Notes under the pieces: generated by a model
Databases searched by the model: none
Seen by the model: the letters and a program-made list of their open reading frames with translations, nothing else
Told to the model about the DNA's origin: nothing
Program-made: the position numbers and the translations under genes
In this document: positions 26,056 to 34,489 of the stretch, piece by piece
Position numbering within the stretch: position 1 is the first letter of the stretch
How the letters are laid out: every line of letters begins with the position of its first letter
Source: Alphaproteobacteria bacterium
GTDB lineage: Bacteria > Pseudomonadota > Alphaproteobacteria > SHVV01
Reading direction: 5' to 3'
DNA length: 64,000 bases
Assembly: GCA_016869275.1 (NCBI GenBank)
Contig: VGEO01000003.1
Span: 19,484 to 83,483 of the forward strand

Positions 26056-28221
26056 TCAACGCGCCGGGGCGAAGCGCTGGGGCGGCGTGATGCCGGTCTC
26101 GCGCAACTCGAGCACGGTCTGGAAGCGGCGGCTCAGCTCGCGGGTCAGATCGCGCGCCTCCTGCTGATTGCGCACGACGCGCGGCGTCAGCAGCACCAGA
26201 AGCTCGGTGCGGCGCAGATCGCGCGACTGATTACCGAACAACGGGCCGATCAAGGGCAGATCGCTCAAGCCCGGAATGCCCGATTTGCCCTGGCTGCTCT
26301 GCTCGCGGATAAGGCCGCCCAACGTCACGGTCTCGGCGCTGTTGACGGCGACCGTGCTCACGATCTTGCGCTGCTGGATGGTCGGCGAGTTGATGGTCGA
26401 GGTCGTGGTCGCGACCACGTCGCTCACTTCCTGGGTGAGTTCGAGCGTGACCAATCCGCTCGCGTTGACCCGCGGCCGCACGTTCAGCTGAACGCCGGTG
26501 TCGCGATATTCGACCGTGTTGACCAGCGGCGCCCCGGTGATCGCGGTGCTCTGCTGGAACTGGGTGGTGATCGGCACCTGATCGCCGACCTGGAGCTTGG
26601 CGGTCTGGTTGTCGAGCACCAGGATCTGGGGCGAGGACAGCACGTTGACTTCGGTCAACTGGGTCAGCGTGTCGATGATGAACTTGGGACTCGGCCCGTT
26701 GGTGAGGGTGAAGGAGAATCCTGGCACTACCGACTGGATCGGCAGCGTCGCCGCCGTGGTCAGGATGGTCTTACCGCTGTCGGCCAAATTGAGGCCGCCA
26801 GTGTTGAAGAAGTACTGGACGCCGAAGCGCAGCACGTCGCGGAGCGTGACCTCGACGATGGTCGCCTCGATCAAGACTTGCAGCGGCGTGATGTCGAGCT
26901 TGGCTAGCGCGTCTTGAATGGACGCGTACTCGCTGCGGTCGGCGCGGATCAGGAGCGCGTTGTTGACGTCGTCGGCGATGATGCGGACGCCCTCGCCCTG
27001 GAGCCCAGGCGCGGCCGCCGGCGGCGGGGGCGCGGACGGCGGCGGCGCGGCCCCGACGGCAGGCGCCGGCTCGCGTTGGGCGCCGCCGGTCGCAGCGACG
27101 ACGCCGATCGCGCCCGAGCCGCGGCGCTCACTGGTGAAGATACCGGACAGCGTGCGGGCGAGATCGGCGGCCTTGCCGTTCTGGACGTAGTAGACGAAGA
27201 GCTGGCGGCCGGCCACGCTTTGGCTGCGATCGAGCCGGGCGATCCAGTTGCGCACCTCGTCGAGGTAGCGCGGCTGCTGGGTCAGCGCCAGCACCGCGTT
27301 CAGGCGCTCGATCGGAATGAAGCGAACGACGCCGGCGAGCGGCCCGCCCTTGCCGCTGCCGAAGACGTTCTCGAGCTCGGCGACCACGGTCTGCACGTCG
27401 ACCCGCTCCAGCGCCTCGAGCAGGACCGTGGTGCCGGCCAGCTGGTCCACGTCGAAGATCGCGACCGTGTCGCGGATCAGTCGCTGCTCTTCGCCGGTGG
27501 CGCGCGCGACGATCAGGTTGCGCGCCTCGTCGATGAGCGCGATCCGGCCCTCCGGCACCAGCGGCGTCAGGATGCGCTGTATCGAGGACGCGGCGATGAA
27601 CTCGAGCGGAATGACGAGCAGGCTGAACCCGGCCCCGGCCGGCGGCACGGCACCGAGCACGGTGGGCGCCGGCGTCCGCCCGGCCGCTTGGGCGGAGGCG
27701 ACGCGGTAGATCTCGCCGACCTTGAGGAGGACAGCGCCGCTCCCGGCCAGGACCGCTTCGAGGGTCGGGATCAGCGCCTGGCGCGAGATCGGCTTCGCGG
27801 TCTTGATGGTGGCGGTGCCGCGGACTTCGGGATCGATCACGTAGTTGCTGCCCAAGAGGTCGCTCATGATCGTCTCGATCACGACCCGGACATCGGCGTT
27901 GTCGAAATCGAGCGTGATGTCGCCGCGCCCGGGCGCGGTCGAAGCCGGCCGCTCGCCCGCGGCCGTCTGGCTTGCCGGGTGCGGACCGCGCGCGGGGTAG
28001 ACCTCGACCAGCTTGGGCCCGCCGGGCGCCGACGTTCCGGCGATCCCCTCGGCCCGACGCGGAATCGAGGGCGGCGGCGCGCCCGGCGACGCACTGGCGG
28101 CGCGCGGCGGCGCCGGCGGCGGGGCGTCGCGCGCAGCCTCATCGGTCGGACCGAGGGTGCAGGCGAACAACCCCCCGACCAGTCCGATCACGGCGCAAAA
28201 AGAGACGGCTCGGTTCAGCAC
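26056..28221 (-). CDS. gspD: Type II secretion outer-membrane secretin GspD
   Basis: 721 residues from a GTG at 28221 with AAAGGA 12 bases upstream; a TTG at 28233 directly abuts that site and is less likely. The N-terminus is a lipoprotein signal with lipobox LFAC, so the secretin may carry its own lipid anchor. A Pro/Ala linker is followed by N0 (ITLDFDNADVRVVIETIM), N1-N3 repeats such as VLEALERVDVQTVVAELENV, and the secretin barrel with NVLSSPQILVLDNQTAKLQV and VTLGGLIREQSSQGKSGIP. It is the last gene of the operon, reading into the terminator. Confidence 0.95.
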   Translation of the reverse strand: MLNRAVSFCAVIGLVGGLFACTLGPTDEAARDAPPPAPPRAASASPGAPPPSIPRRAEGIAGTSAPGGPKLVEVYPARGPHPASQTAAGERPASTAPGRGDITLDFDNADVRVVIETIMSDLLGSNYVIDPEVRGTATIKTAKPISRQALIPTLEAVLAGSGAVLLKVGEIYRVASAQAAGRTPAPTVLGAVPPAGAGFSLLVIPLEFIAASSIQRILTPLVPEGRIALIDEARNLIVARATGEEQRLIRDTVAIFDVDQLAGTTVLLEALERVDVQTVVAELENVFGSGKGGPLAGVVRFIPIERLNAVLALTQQPRYLDEVRNWIARLDRSQSVAGRQLFVYYVQNGKAADLARTLSGIFTSERRGSGAIGVVAATGGAQREPAPAVGAAPPPSAPPPPAAAPGLQGEGVRIIADDVNNALLIRADRSEYASIQDALAKLDITPLQVLIEATIVEVTLRDVLRFGVQYFFNTGGLNLADSGKTILTTAATLPIQSVVPGFSFTLTNGPSPKFIIDTLTQLTEVNVLSSPQILVLDNQTAKLQVGDQVPITTQFQQSTAITGAPLVNTVEYRDTGVQLNVRPRVNASGLVTLELTQEVSDVVATTTSTINSPTIQQRKIVSTVAVNSAETVTLGGLIREQSSQGKSGIPGLSDLPLIGPLFGNQSRDLRRTELLVLLTPRVVRNQQEARDLTRELSRRFQTVLELRETGITPPQRFAPAR

Positions 28222-28279
28222 GCTCGCGGACAATCCTTTGGAGAAGCACGTAAATCTAGCGTCAAAACGGCCCGGAGTC

Positions 28280-28774
28280 TCACCTCCGCCGCCCCGGCGT
28301 CAACGAAATCCGTTCACGATTGGCGCCCGAGCGGAGCGTGAGATGCTCGGGCGTGACCGCCTCGACCGTCCAGTCGTCGAGCGTGTCGCCGGGCCCGATC
28401 TCGCGGATCTTGCCGCCGCCAACCGGTTGCAGCTTGAGCGTGGTGCGGCTACCCGAGGCGATCACCCCGACCAGCCGGTAGCGGCCGAGGATCAGGTCGG
28501 AGCGGGCGGCACCGGGCGTGAGCCGCGCCGGCGTACCTTGTGGCTCGGCGCGGCGCGAAGCGTTGAAGATCGGTCGCGCCGTCGTCTCGGCGAGCGCGGC
28601 GAGCGCGGGCAACGCCAATGGCGGCGCAGCGCGAGCGGCATCGCCGGCCGGCCCGGCGCTCGGGAGCGGACGCGGCGACTCGTCGAGCGGAATCGAGGCC
28701 GTTACCGCGACCGCCGCCGCCAGCACGGTGCAAACGACGACCAATAGGCGGGTATGGAGGTCGCGCGGAACCAT
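28280..28774 (-). CDS. GspC-like inner-membrane component of type II secretion
   Basis: 164 residues. An N-terminal membrane helix (LLVVVCTVLAAAVAVTASI) is followed by a linker and a homology-region-like beta domain: TARPIFNASRR, YRLVGVIASGSRTTLKLQPV, IREIGPGDTLDDWTV and HLTLRSGANRERISLTPG. This matches the periplasmic HR domain by which GspC couples the inner-membrane platform to the secretin; a PDZ domain is absent. It overlaps gspM by one base and precedes gspD. The alternative name GspN cannot be excluded. Confidence 0.75.
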   Translation of the reverse strand: MVPRDLHTRLLVVVCTVLAAAVAVTASIPLDESPRPLPSAGPAGDAARAAPPLALPALAALAETTARPIFNASRRAEPQGTPARLTPGAARSDLILGRYRLVGVIASGSRTTLKLQPVGGGKIREIGPGDTLDDWTVEAVTPEHLTLRSGANRERISLTPGRRR

Positions 28775-29340
28775 CAGAACGCCCGCATGAAGCCGACCAC
28801 CTGCAGCTCGACATCGAGCGGGCGCGGCGATTCGGCGGTGCGGCCGGTCCGCGCATGCACGAACATCTTGTCTATTACCAGCGCCGGCGTCGCCGTTTCG
28901 ACCGCGTAGAGCACGCGCTGCAGGGAGCGCGTGTCGGCGGTGAAGACGATCCGAAGCGGGATGGCGCGGTGGTCACCGCGCCGTTCGACCGGGAGCGAAA
29001 AGAAACTGGTCGCGATCGCTCCCGACTCGGCGACCATCGTCTTCAAGCGTTCTTGCACCAGCGCGCTCGCCGTGGTCTCGCTCGGCGCCTCGATGAAAAG
29101 CCCGCTGACGCGCTGACCCTTGGCAGCGCGGAGCTGCGCTTCGATGGCCGGCGCTTCCTTCAACAGCCGCTCGTAGCGCGCCAACCGTTCGACGGTCGCC
29201 TCGCGCTGGGCGCGGTCGGCGACAAACTTGCCGATCAGCGGATCGACGAGGCCGGCGTAGGCCAAGACGAGCACTGCCGCCGCGGCCGCCAGCGCCACGG
29301 CACGGGCGAGCGGCGTTAACGGCGCCAACGATCCGATCAT
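28774..29340 (-). CDS. gspM: Type II secretion protein GspM (subtype b)
   Basis: 188 residues: a short cytoplasmic N-terminus, one membrane helix (about residues 13-32), a coiled-coil-like segment (REATVERLARYERLLKEAP) and a ferredoxin-like periplasmic domain ending VVGFMRAF. This is the arrangement of b-type GspM, which pairs with GspL. The start overlaps the gspL stop as ATGA, indicating translational coupling. Confidence 0.82.
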   Translation of the reverse strand: MIGSLAPLTPLARAVALAAAAAVLVLAYAGLVDPLIGKFVADRAQREATVERLARYERLLKEAPAIEAQLRAAKGQRVSGLFIEAPSETTASALVQERLKTMVAESGAIATSFFSLPVERRGDHRAIPLRIVFTADTRSLQRVLYAVETATPALVIDKMFVHARTGRTAESPRPLDVELQVVGFMRAF

Positions 29341-30425
29341 GGCTTCGCCACCGTTAGCATGAGCGCGAAGTGTTCGCGGCTGGTGAGCGGATCGCGGGTC
29401 ACCGGCGTGCGGAAGCGGACGTTCGCAAACAGCCGCGAGGCCTCGAGCCTCGCCACCAACGCCGCCGCCGACAGCGACAGGCCTTCGATCTCGAGCTCCG
29501 ATTCGGACAGCGTGAATTGAACGAGCCAGGTGTCGTCGGGCAGCAGTCGGGCCAGCTCATCGATCAAGAGCACCGGCGAAGCCGCCTGCGCCTTGATCCG
29601 CACGACAGTGCCGGTGCCGGCGAGTTCGGCTTCGAGTTCGGCCGCGAGCTTGAGTGCGGCTTCGGCCGGCGCGCGCACGCGCGCGACCCGCTCGTCGAGC
29701 CGCGCGGTCGCGTGTTCGTGACGGACGAACGGGAGCGCGGCCAGGATCAGCGCCAAGGCCACGGTCGCCGCCGCGAGCCAGCGGTCGGCCCGCCGATAGC
29801 GTGGCAGCGGGCGCAACCGCACGGTCGCATCGGCGGTTCGGACCAGCGGCGTCCCTGGCGTGCCGACCACGACCGCGACCGGGCTGACGCCAATCCGCGC
29901 GAGGTCGCCGAGCTGCCGTTCGACGGTTTCGTTGGGTACCACCGTGAGCGCGACCGTCAGGCGGCGGGCAGCGGCGTCGCGGCCGACGACCGCGTAGGTG
30001 AACCGGACCTGATCAGCGCGGAACGGCGTCTGTCGCTCCATCTCGTAGGCCAGGACCTGACGCAAGTTCTCCTCCGCCGCGAGCGGCAGCTCGATCGTCT
30101 TGAGGAGCGCCTGGTCGGGGGCGATCCGGAGTGCGATTCGCTCGAGATCGCCGTTGGCCCGTGCGACGAGACCGGCGACGGTTGCGCGCTCTGCCACGAC
30201 ATCCCTGGGCTCGGCCTTGGTCGCATGGCCAATCGCCGTGAGCCGGCCAGCGCGGTCGATGCCGATGTCGATTCCGGTCGCGGTCGCATCGATGACGACG
30301 AGGTCGGGGTCGAGCCCGAGCCCCCGGCGAACGCTCGCCGGCAGCAGCGCGCCGAGCTCGGCACCCCACCATGCGAGCGCGAGCGCAAGCACCCGCTCGC
30401 GCCCACCGATCAGCAGCGCCGCCAC
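29337..30425 (-). CDS. gspL: Type II secretion protein GspL (PilM/PilN-like)
   Basis: 362 residues. The N-terminal ~200 residues resemble the cytoplasmic actin-like half (ERIALRIAPDQALLKTIELP, QVLAYEMERQTPFRADQV) that binds the ATPase GspE. A membrane helix (WLAAATVALALILAALPFV) follows near residue 210, then a PilN-like periplasmic domain with LLIDELARLLPDDTWLVQF and ELEIEGLSLSAAALV. It lies 73 bases downstream of gspK, the largest gap between gspE and gspD. Confidence 0.85.
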   Translation of the reverse strand: MAALLIGGRERVLALALAWWGAELGALLPASVRRGLGLDPDLVVIDATATGIDIGIDRAGRLTAIGHATKAEPRDVVAERATVAGLVARANGDLERIALRIAPDQALLKTIELPLAAEENLRQVLAYEMERQTPFRADQVRFTYAVVGRDAAARRLTVALTVVPNETVERQLGDLARIGVSPVAVVVGTPGTPLVRTADATVRLRPLPRYRRADRWLAAATVALALILAALPFVRHEHATARLDERVARVRAPAEAALKLAAELEAELAGTGTVVRIKAQAASPVLLIDELARLLPDDTWLVQFTLSESELEIEGLSLSAAALVARLEASRLFANVRFRTPVTRDPLTSREHFALMLTVAKP

Positions 30426-30498
30426 AGTCGTTGCTCGCGTTTCATCGTTCTGAAAGCTAACACTCGCTTCTGCCGCCAGGCAACGAAGGCGACCGCCC

Positions 30499-31398
30499 TC
30501 ACTCCGTCGCCGGCAGCGTTCGCCAATCCAGGAACAGGACCGGCCTGTCGGGACGAAAATGGAGGCCGACGACGGCTTCGCGCCCGACCGTGGTGCCGGC
30601 CGCGCCGGTTGCGCGCGCCTGGATCGCGAAGGCGACTTTGGCCGAGGGCACGAGATAGGGCTGGGCTTCGGCGAGCGGAGGCGGCGGCAGGGCGCCGCAC
30701 CCGGGCAGGCGCGCGCGGAGTTCGACGTATTCGCGTGCGAGTCCGGGCCCGTAACCCGGGATCGCCGCCAGCGCCCCGGCCGGCGCCACGGTCGGATCGA
30801 TCCCCGGTGCGTGGGAGCGGACCGTGACGAGCCCGTGCAGGCGATCCATGAGCGCGACCGTCATGCCGCGGACCGCGGCCAATTCGGCGGTCGTCTCGAA
30901 CGGCGCGTCCTTGGCGTCGTAGCCGGCGCCGGCGCGGCGGTAATCTTCGTCTTCGGCGCCGAGCGGACGTCGTTCGGCGTCGCGATCGCGCCAATCCGCG
31001 ACCGCGTCGGCCAAGGCCGCGGCCTCGTTGTCGGCCGCGCCGGCGGCGCGAAAAAGGCCGACCAACAGCGGCGGCGGGGCTTCGTTCAAGTCGACCTTGC
31101 CGCCTTCGTCGGCAATGGCGACCGTAAGCGGAACGCGCTCAAACGTGACCGCGCGCGGCCGGCCGTCGAAGCATGCCCCGGCGCCCGAGCCGGCGATCAG
31201 CGTCGCAATGCCGAGATGAATTCCGGCCTCGGCCAGGTGCCGCGCTTGGATGCGATCGACCACGTTGCGGGCGAGGTCGGTCTCCTGGCGCGAGACCGCG
31301 GCAAGGCCGACCGCCAATGCCGAAGCCAAGGCGACAATCCACAGCACGGCGATCAGCGCGATGCCGCTTTCGCGTGCAGCCGGCGGCCAGCCTCGCAT
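30499..31398 (-). CDS. gspK: Type II secretion minor pseudopilin GspK
   Basis: 299 residues. A type III (prepilin) signal is followed by the helix SGIALIAVLWIVALASALAV; the mature N-terminus lacks the usual phenylalanine, as is common for GspK. The large periplasmic part contains GGKVDLNEAPPPLLVGLF and the helix-rich region LADAVADWRDRD diagnostic of GspK, and a second helix-hairpin ALAAIPGYGPGLA. GspK caps the pseudopilus tip with GspI and GspJ. The ATG at 31398 overlaps the gspJ stop by one base. Confidence 0.93.
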   Translation of the reverse strand: MRGWPPAARESGIALIAVLWIVALASALAVGLAAVSRQETDLARNVVDRIQARHLAEAGIHLGIATLIAGSGAGACFDGRPRAVTFERVPLTVAIADEGGKVDLNEAPPPLLVGLFRAAGAADNEAAALADAVADWRDRDAERRPLGAEDEDYRRAGAGYDAKDAPFETTAELAAVRGMTVALMDRLHGLVTVRSHAPGIDPTVAPAGALAAIPGYGPGLAREYVELRARLPGCGALPPPPLAEAQPYLVPSAKVAFAIQARATGAAGTTVGREAVVGLHFRPDRPVLFLDWRTLPATE

Positions 31399-32006
31399 CA
31401 GCGCACCTCGCGATCGAGCGCGGGCTGGACGATCAGGGGCGGCCACGGCCGTTGGCCGGCGCGGCGCTCGAACGCGATCCGCACCAAACTCGGCAATGCC
31501 GGCTGCTCTCGCCAGTCGGTGTGCCAGCGGCGGTCGCGATCCGGGGCCTTTTGCCCGAAATAGTCGATTTGCAGGCCGGCGAGCCCGGCAACGAGCACAC
31601 GCCGGGCGAGCGCGTCCCGCGCGCCCCACGGCGCTTCGCCGAGGACGAGATCGACCCCGCCGCCGCGGCGTTCGGCCGCAAGCTCGAACGCGCGCACGCC
31701 GGGCCGGTCGAGGCCTGGAGGCAGGACGGCCGCGAACCGGACGCGCGCGCGCTCGCCCTCGAACGCGATGGTCGCGCGCTCGCGGTCCGCGATCAAAGGC
31801 TGGGCGTCGGCCAAACGCTCGCGGACGAACGTCGCCAGCAGCCGCAAGTCCTCGAGCTCGGCCTCGTGGACGTCGGCCCGGTTCAGGCCGAACGCACCGA
31901 GCTTGAGACCGGCGACGCCCGCGGTCGCAACCAGCGCGAGAATGCTGAGCGCGATCAGGAGCTCGAGCAAGGTAAAGCCGCCGTTGCGGCGGGAGCTAGC
32001 GCGCAC
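31398..32006 (-). CDS. gspJ: Type II secretion minor pseudopilin GspJ
   Basis: 202 residues with a prepilin cleavage site before FTLLELLIALSILALVATA, including the Glu at position +5. The globular part ends with LPSLVRIAFERRAG and WPPLIVQPAL, typical for GspJ. It forms the tip complex with GspI and GspK. It overlaps gspI by 11 bases. Confidence 0.9.
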   Translation of the reverse strand: MRASSRRNGGFTLLELLIALSILALVATAGVAGLKLGAFGLNRADVHEAELEDLRLLATFVRERLADAQPLIADRERATIAFEGERARVRFAAVLPPGLDRPGVRAFELAAERRGGGVDLVLGEAPWGARDALARRVLVAGLAGLQIDYFGQKAPDRDRRWHTDWREQPALPSLVRIAFERRAGQRPWPPLIVQPALDREVR

Positions 32007-32415
32007 GGGCGGTCTCGCGCGGGCGGAGGCGAAGCGTCGCGAGCCTCACCAGCGGGGTCGACTCGCCGCTACGGGTCACCGTCACCTCGATCGCAACGGC
32101 GGTGAACGGCGTCGCCCTAAGTTTTTGGTCGAGATCGCGTTCGGGCACGATCGTGCTCCGGACGTGAAAGCGGTTGTCGAACACCGCTTCGGCAGTGCCA
32201 GAGGCGAGGTCTTCGACGGTCGCCCGCGCGAGCTCGGAGTCGGCCAGGAGCGCCGCGACCATACGATCTTCGCTGGCGGCGAGGCTGCGCGTGCCCTGGC
32301 CGATCAGCCCGTAGAGCGCTGCCAACGTCGAGGCGACGATCGCAAACGCGACGATCGCCTCGAGCAGGGTGAAGCCGGCAGCGGGGGCCGCCGGCCGAAA
32401 CTTACGGGGCGACAC
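31996..32415 (-). CDS. gspI: Type II secretion minor pseudopilin GspI
   Basis: 139 residues. Prepilin motif AAGFTLLEAIVAFAIVASTL is preceded by a basic leader, and a short beta-rich domain follows (AVAIEVTVTRSGESTPLVRL). GspI nucleates the minor-pseudopilin tip. It overlaps both gspH (14 bases) and gspJ. Confidence 0.88.
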   Translation of the reverse strand: MSPRKFRPAAPAAGFTLLEAIVAFAIVASTLAALYGLIGQGTRSLAASEDRMVAALLADSELARATVEDLASGTAEAVFDNRFHVRSTIVPERDLDQKLRATPFTAVAIEVTVTRSGESTPLVRLATLRLRPRETARAR

Positions 32416-32803
32416 GGATGCGTCCGGTCAACGCCTCGACTTCGATCGTGCGCCGATCCTGGCCGCGGGCAAGCGCGACGACGACGCCGTTGGCGCTGCC
32501 GTCGGCGAGGAAGCGGAGCGGGCGGCCGTCGGCCGCGACGACGGTGTCGCGCGGGCGGGGGATCACGCGGGCGCGGCCGGCGAAGCGCACCGTGCTGCTC
32601 GCGGCATCGACGATCACCTCGATGTCGCGGTTCTCGGCGATCGCCACGTTGCGCGCTTCGTGAAACGCAGCAGCGAACGCGCGCGTCGCCGATCCCAGCG
32701 TCGCGCCGCCTAAACCGACGGTCGGCGCGACTACAAGCGCCAGCACCGCGGCGATTGCGATGACCAGAAGCAACTCGAACAGCGTGAACCCGGACGCGGG
32801 CAC
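32402..32803 (-). CDS. gspH: Type II secretion pseudopilin GspH
   Basis: 133 residues from a GTG start. The leader is very short (three residues before the cleavage glycine): PASGFTLFELLLVIAIAAVL. The rest matches GspH/FimT with AFAAAFHEARNVAIAENRDI and IEVEALTGRIRV. GspH is a minor pseudopilin of the filament. The start lies five bases after the gspG stop. Confidence 0.88.
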   Translation of the reverse strand: MPASGFTLFELLLVIAIAAVLALVVAPTVGLGGATLGSATRAFAAAFHEARNVAIAENRDIEVIVDAASSTVRFAGRARVIPRPRDTVVAADGRPLRFLADGSANGVVVALARGQDRRTIEVEALTGRIRVAP

Positions 32804-32808
32804 GGGAG

Positions 32809-33261
32809 TCAGCGCCAGTTGCCAATATCCCGGTTCTCGCCGTCGCCGCCCTCGCGGCCGTCGGCGCCGAGCGAGTAGATATCGAAGTCACGGCCGTGTT
32901 GGCTCGGGATGCGATAGAGGTAGGCGCGATCCCACGGATCGAGCGGAACTTTCCCGCTCTTGAGGTAGGGGCCGCTCCAGCGCGGCGCGTTGTCGGGCCG
33001 CTTCACCAAGACCTCGAGCCCTTCCGCCTGCGTCGGCAAGCGCCGCATATCGAGGCGGAAGAGGTCTACCGCCGCCTCGAAATTCTGGATCTGGAGCGCG
33101 GCGGTGTCCGACTTGCCGCGCCCCAAGAACGGAAAAATCTGGGTGCCGACCACACCGACCAGCAGACCCAGGATCACCAGCACGACCAGGAGTTCGAGCA
33201 GCGTGTAGCCGTCGTCCGATCGGGAACGGCGGCGGCGGGAACGGTCAAACCGCGAGCGCAT
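32809..33261 (-). CDS. gspG: Type II secretion major pseudopilin GspG
   Basis: 150 residues from the ATG at 33261, overlapping gspF by 17 bases; a start 36 bases upstream is possible. A highly basic leader precedes GYTLLELLVVLVILGLLVGV, a tyrosine replacing the usual Phe at +1. The calcium-binding C-terminal region is recognisable in SGKVPLDPWDRAYLYRIPS and YSLGADGREGGDGENRDIGNW. This is the major building block of the pseudopilus. Confidence 0.95.
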   Translation of the reverse strand: MRSRFDRSRRRRSRSDDGYTLLELLVVLVILGLLVGVVGTQIFPFLGRGKSDTAALQIQNFEAAVDLFRLDMRRLPTQAEGLEVLVKRPDNAPRWSGPYLKSGKVPLDPWDRAYLYRIPSQHGRDFDIYSLGADGREGGDGENRDIGNWR

Positions 33262-34489
33262 TGAGCCCGACGATAGCCGAGAAGATCGAAACCACAAGCA
33301 CGGCGACGATCGCGCCGAGGACCAGCACCAACGCCGGCTCGAGCAACGCCGTCATTCGTTTCAAAGCGCGGGCGACGTCCTGGCGGTAAAGGTCGGCGAC
33401 CCGCTGCATCACAACGTCGATACGGCCGGTCTCGTCGGAGATGCTGGCGAGTTCGATGAGCCGGATCGGCAGCAACGGCTCGGCGCGGACTGCGGCCGCG
33501 AAACTCGCGCCTTCGCGCACGCGGGCAGCGACCGCGCCGAAAGCCGCGGCCAGCGCCCGGTTCTTCACGGCCTCGGTCGCGAGCGGCAGCGCGGTCGCGA
33601 GCGGCGTACCGCCGCCCACCAGAAGGGCCAGACCGCGCGCGAAGCGCTCGACCTCGAAGCGCAGCGCGAGCGGCCCGAACAGCGGGGCTCGCAGCCACGC
33701 GCGATGGACGCGGGCGGCAAACACAGGCTCTTCGAGCGCGGCCGCGAACGCGACCGCCGCCGCGACCAGCGCGGCGAGCAAGAGCCAGCCGTATTCGCGC
33801 ACCAGTCCGGCCGCCCCCATGACCAGCCGGGTTTCGAGCGGAAGCGGGCGCCCCGACTCGCGGAACAAGAGCTCGAACTCGGGCACGACGAAGACCAATA
33901 GCAGCCCGACCGACGCGGCCGCCGCGGCGAGCACGATCAAGGGATAGGTCAGGGCCGAGCGCACGCTCTCTTTGACTTCCTCGGCTCGGCTCGCATAGGC
34001 GGCGTACTGCTCGAGCACGCGGGGAAGGGCGCCGCCCGCCTCGCCGGCCCGCACCAGTGCGACGATCAAGGTCGGGAGCGCCGCGCCTTCGGCTTCGAGC
34101 GCGGCCGAGAACGGCTGCCCGCGCCGGAGGCGCTCGGCGAGGCGGATCGCGAGGGACTTCACGGTCGGCGTCGCCGCCGCCGCCGCGATGACGCCGAGGA
34201 CACGATCGAGCGCGAGACCGGCATCGAGCAGGGCCGCGGCCTCGGCCGCGAAAGCGGCGAGATCGCGGGGCGCGATCACATCCTTGGTTAAAATGGGCCG
34301 TCCCAGAACCGCGCGCACGCGCTGGAGAAAGTCGCGCCGCGGGCGCGCCGCCGCGATCGGCACGATCTGGATCGGCAAGCGGTCGCCGGCGCGCAGCAGC
34401 GCGACGACCGCCGCTTCGTTCGCGGCCTCGACCTCGCCTTCGGCCGTTTCGCCGCTCGGCGCGGCCGCCTTGTAGCGAAAACGCGGCAC
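33245..34489 (-). CDS. gspF: Type II secretion inner-membrane platform protein GspF
   Basis: 414 residues with two T2SSF domains. The N-terminal cytoplasmic region (FRYKAAAPSGETAEGEVEA) is followed by repeated segments EAAALLDAGLALDRVL and GLALLVGGGTPLATALPLA, each leading to membrane helices (LTYPLIVLAAAAASVGLLLV and ALVLVLGAIVAVLVVSIFSA). It couples GspE to pseudopilus assembly. Its start directly follows the gspE stop. Confidence 0.95.
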   Translation of the reverse strand: MPRFRYKAAAPSGETAEGEVEAANEAAVVALLRAGDRLPIQIVPIAAARPRRDFLQRVRAVLGRPILTKDVIAPRDLAAFAAEAAALLDAGLALDRVLGVIAAAAATPTVKSLAIRLAERLRRGQPFSAALEAEGAALPTLIVALVRAGEAGGALPRVLEQYAAYASRAEEVKESVRSALTYPLIVLAAAAASVGLLLVFVVPEFELLFRESGRPLPLETRLVMGAAGLVREYGWLLLAALVAAAVAFAAALEEPVFAARVHRAWLRAPLFGPLALRFEVERFARGLALLVGGGTPLATALPLATEAVKNRALAAAFGAVAARVREGASFAAAVRAEPLLPIRLIELASISDETGRIDVVMQRVADLYRQDVARALKRMTALLEPALVLVLGAIVAVLVVSIFSAIVGLNALAV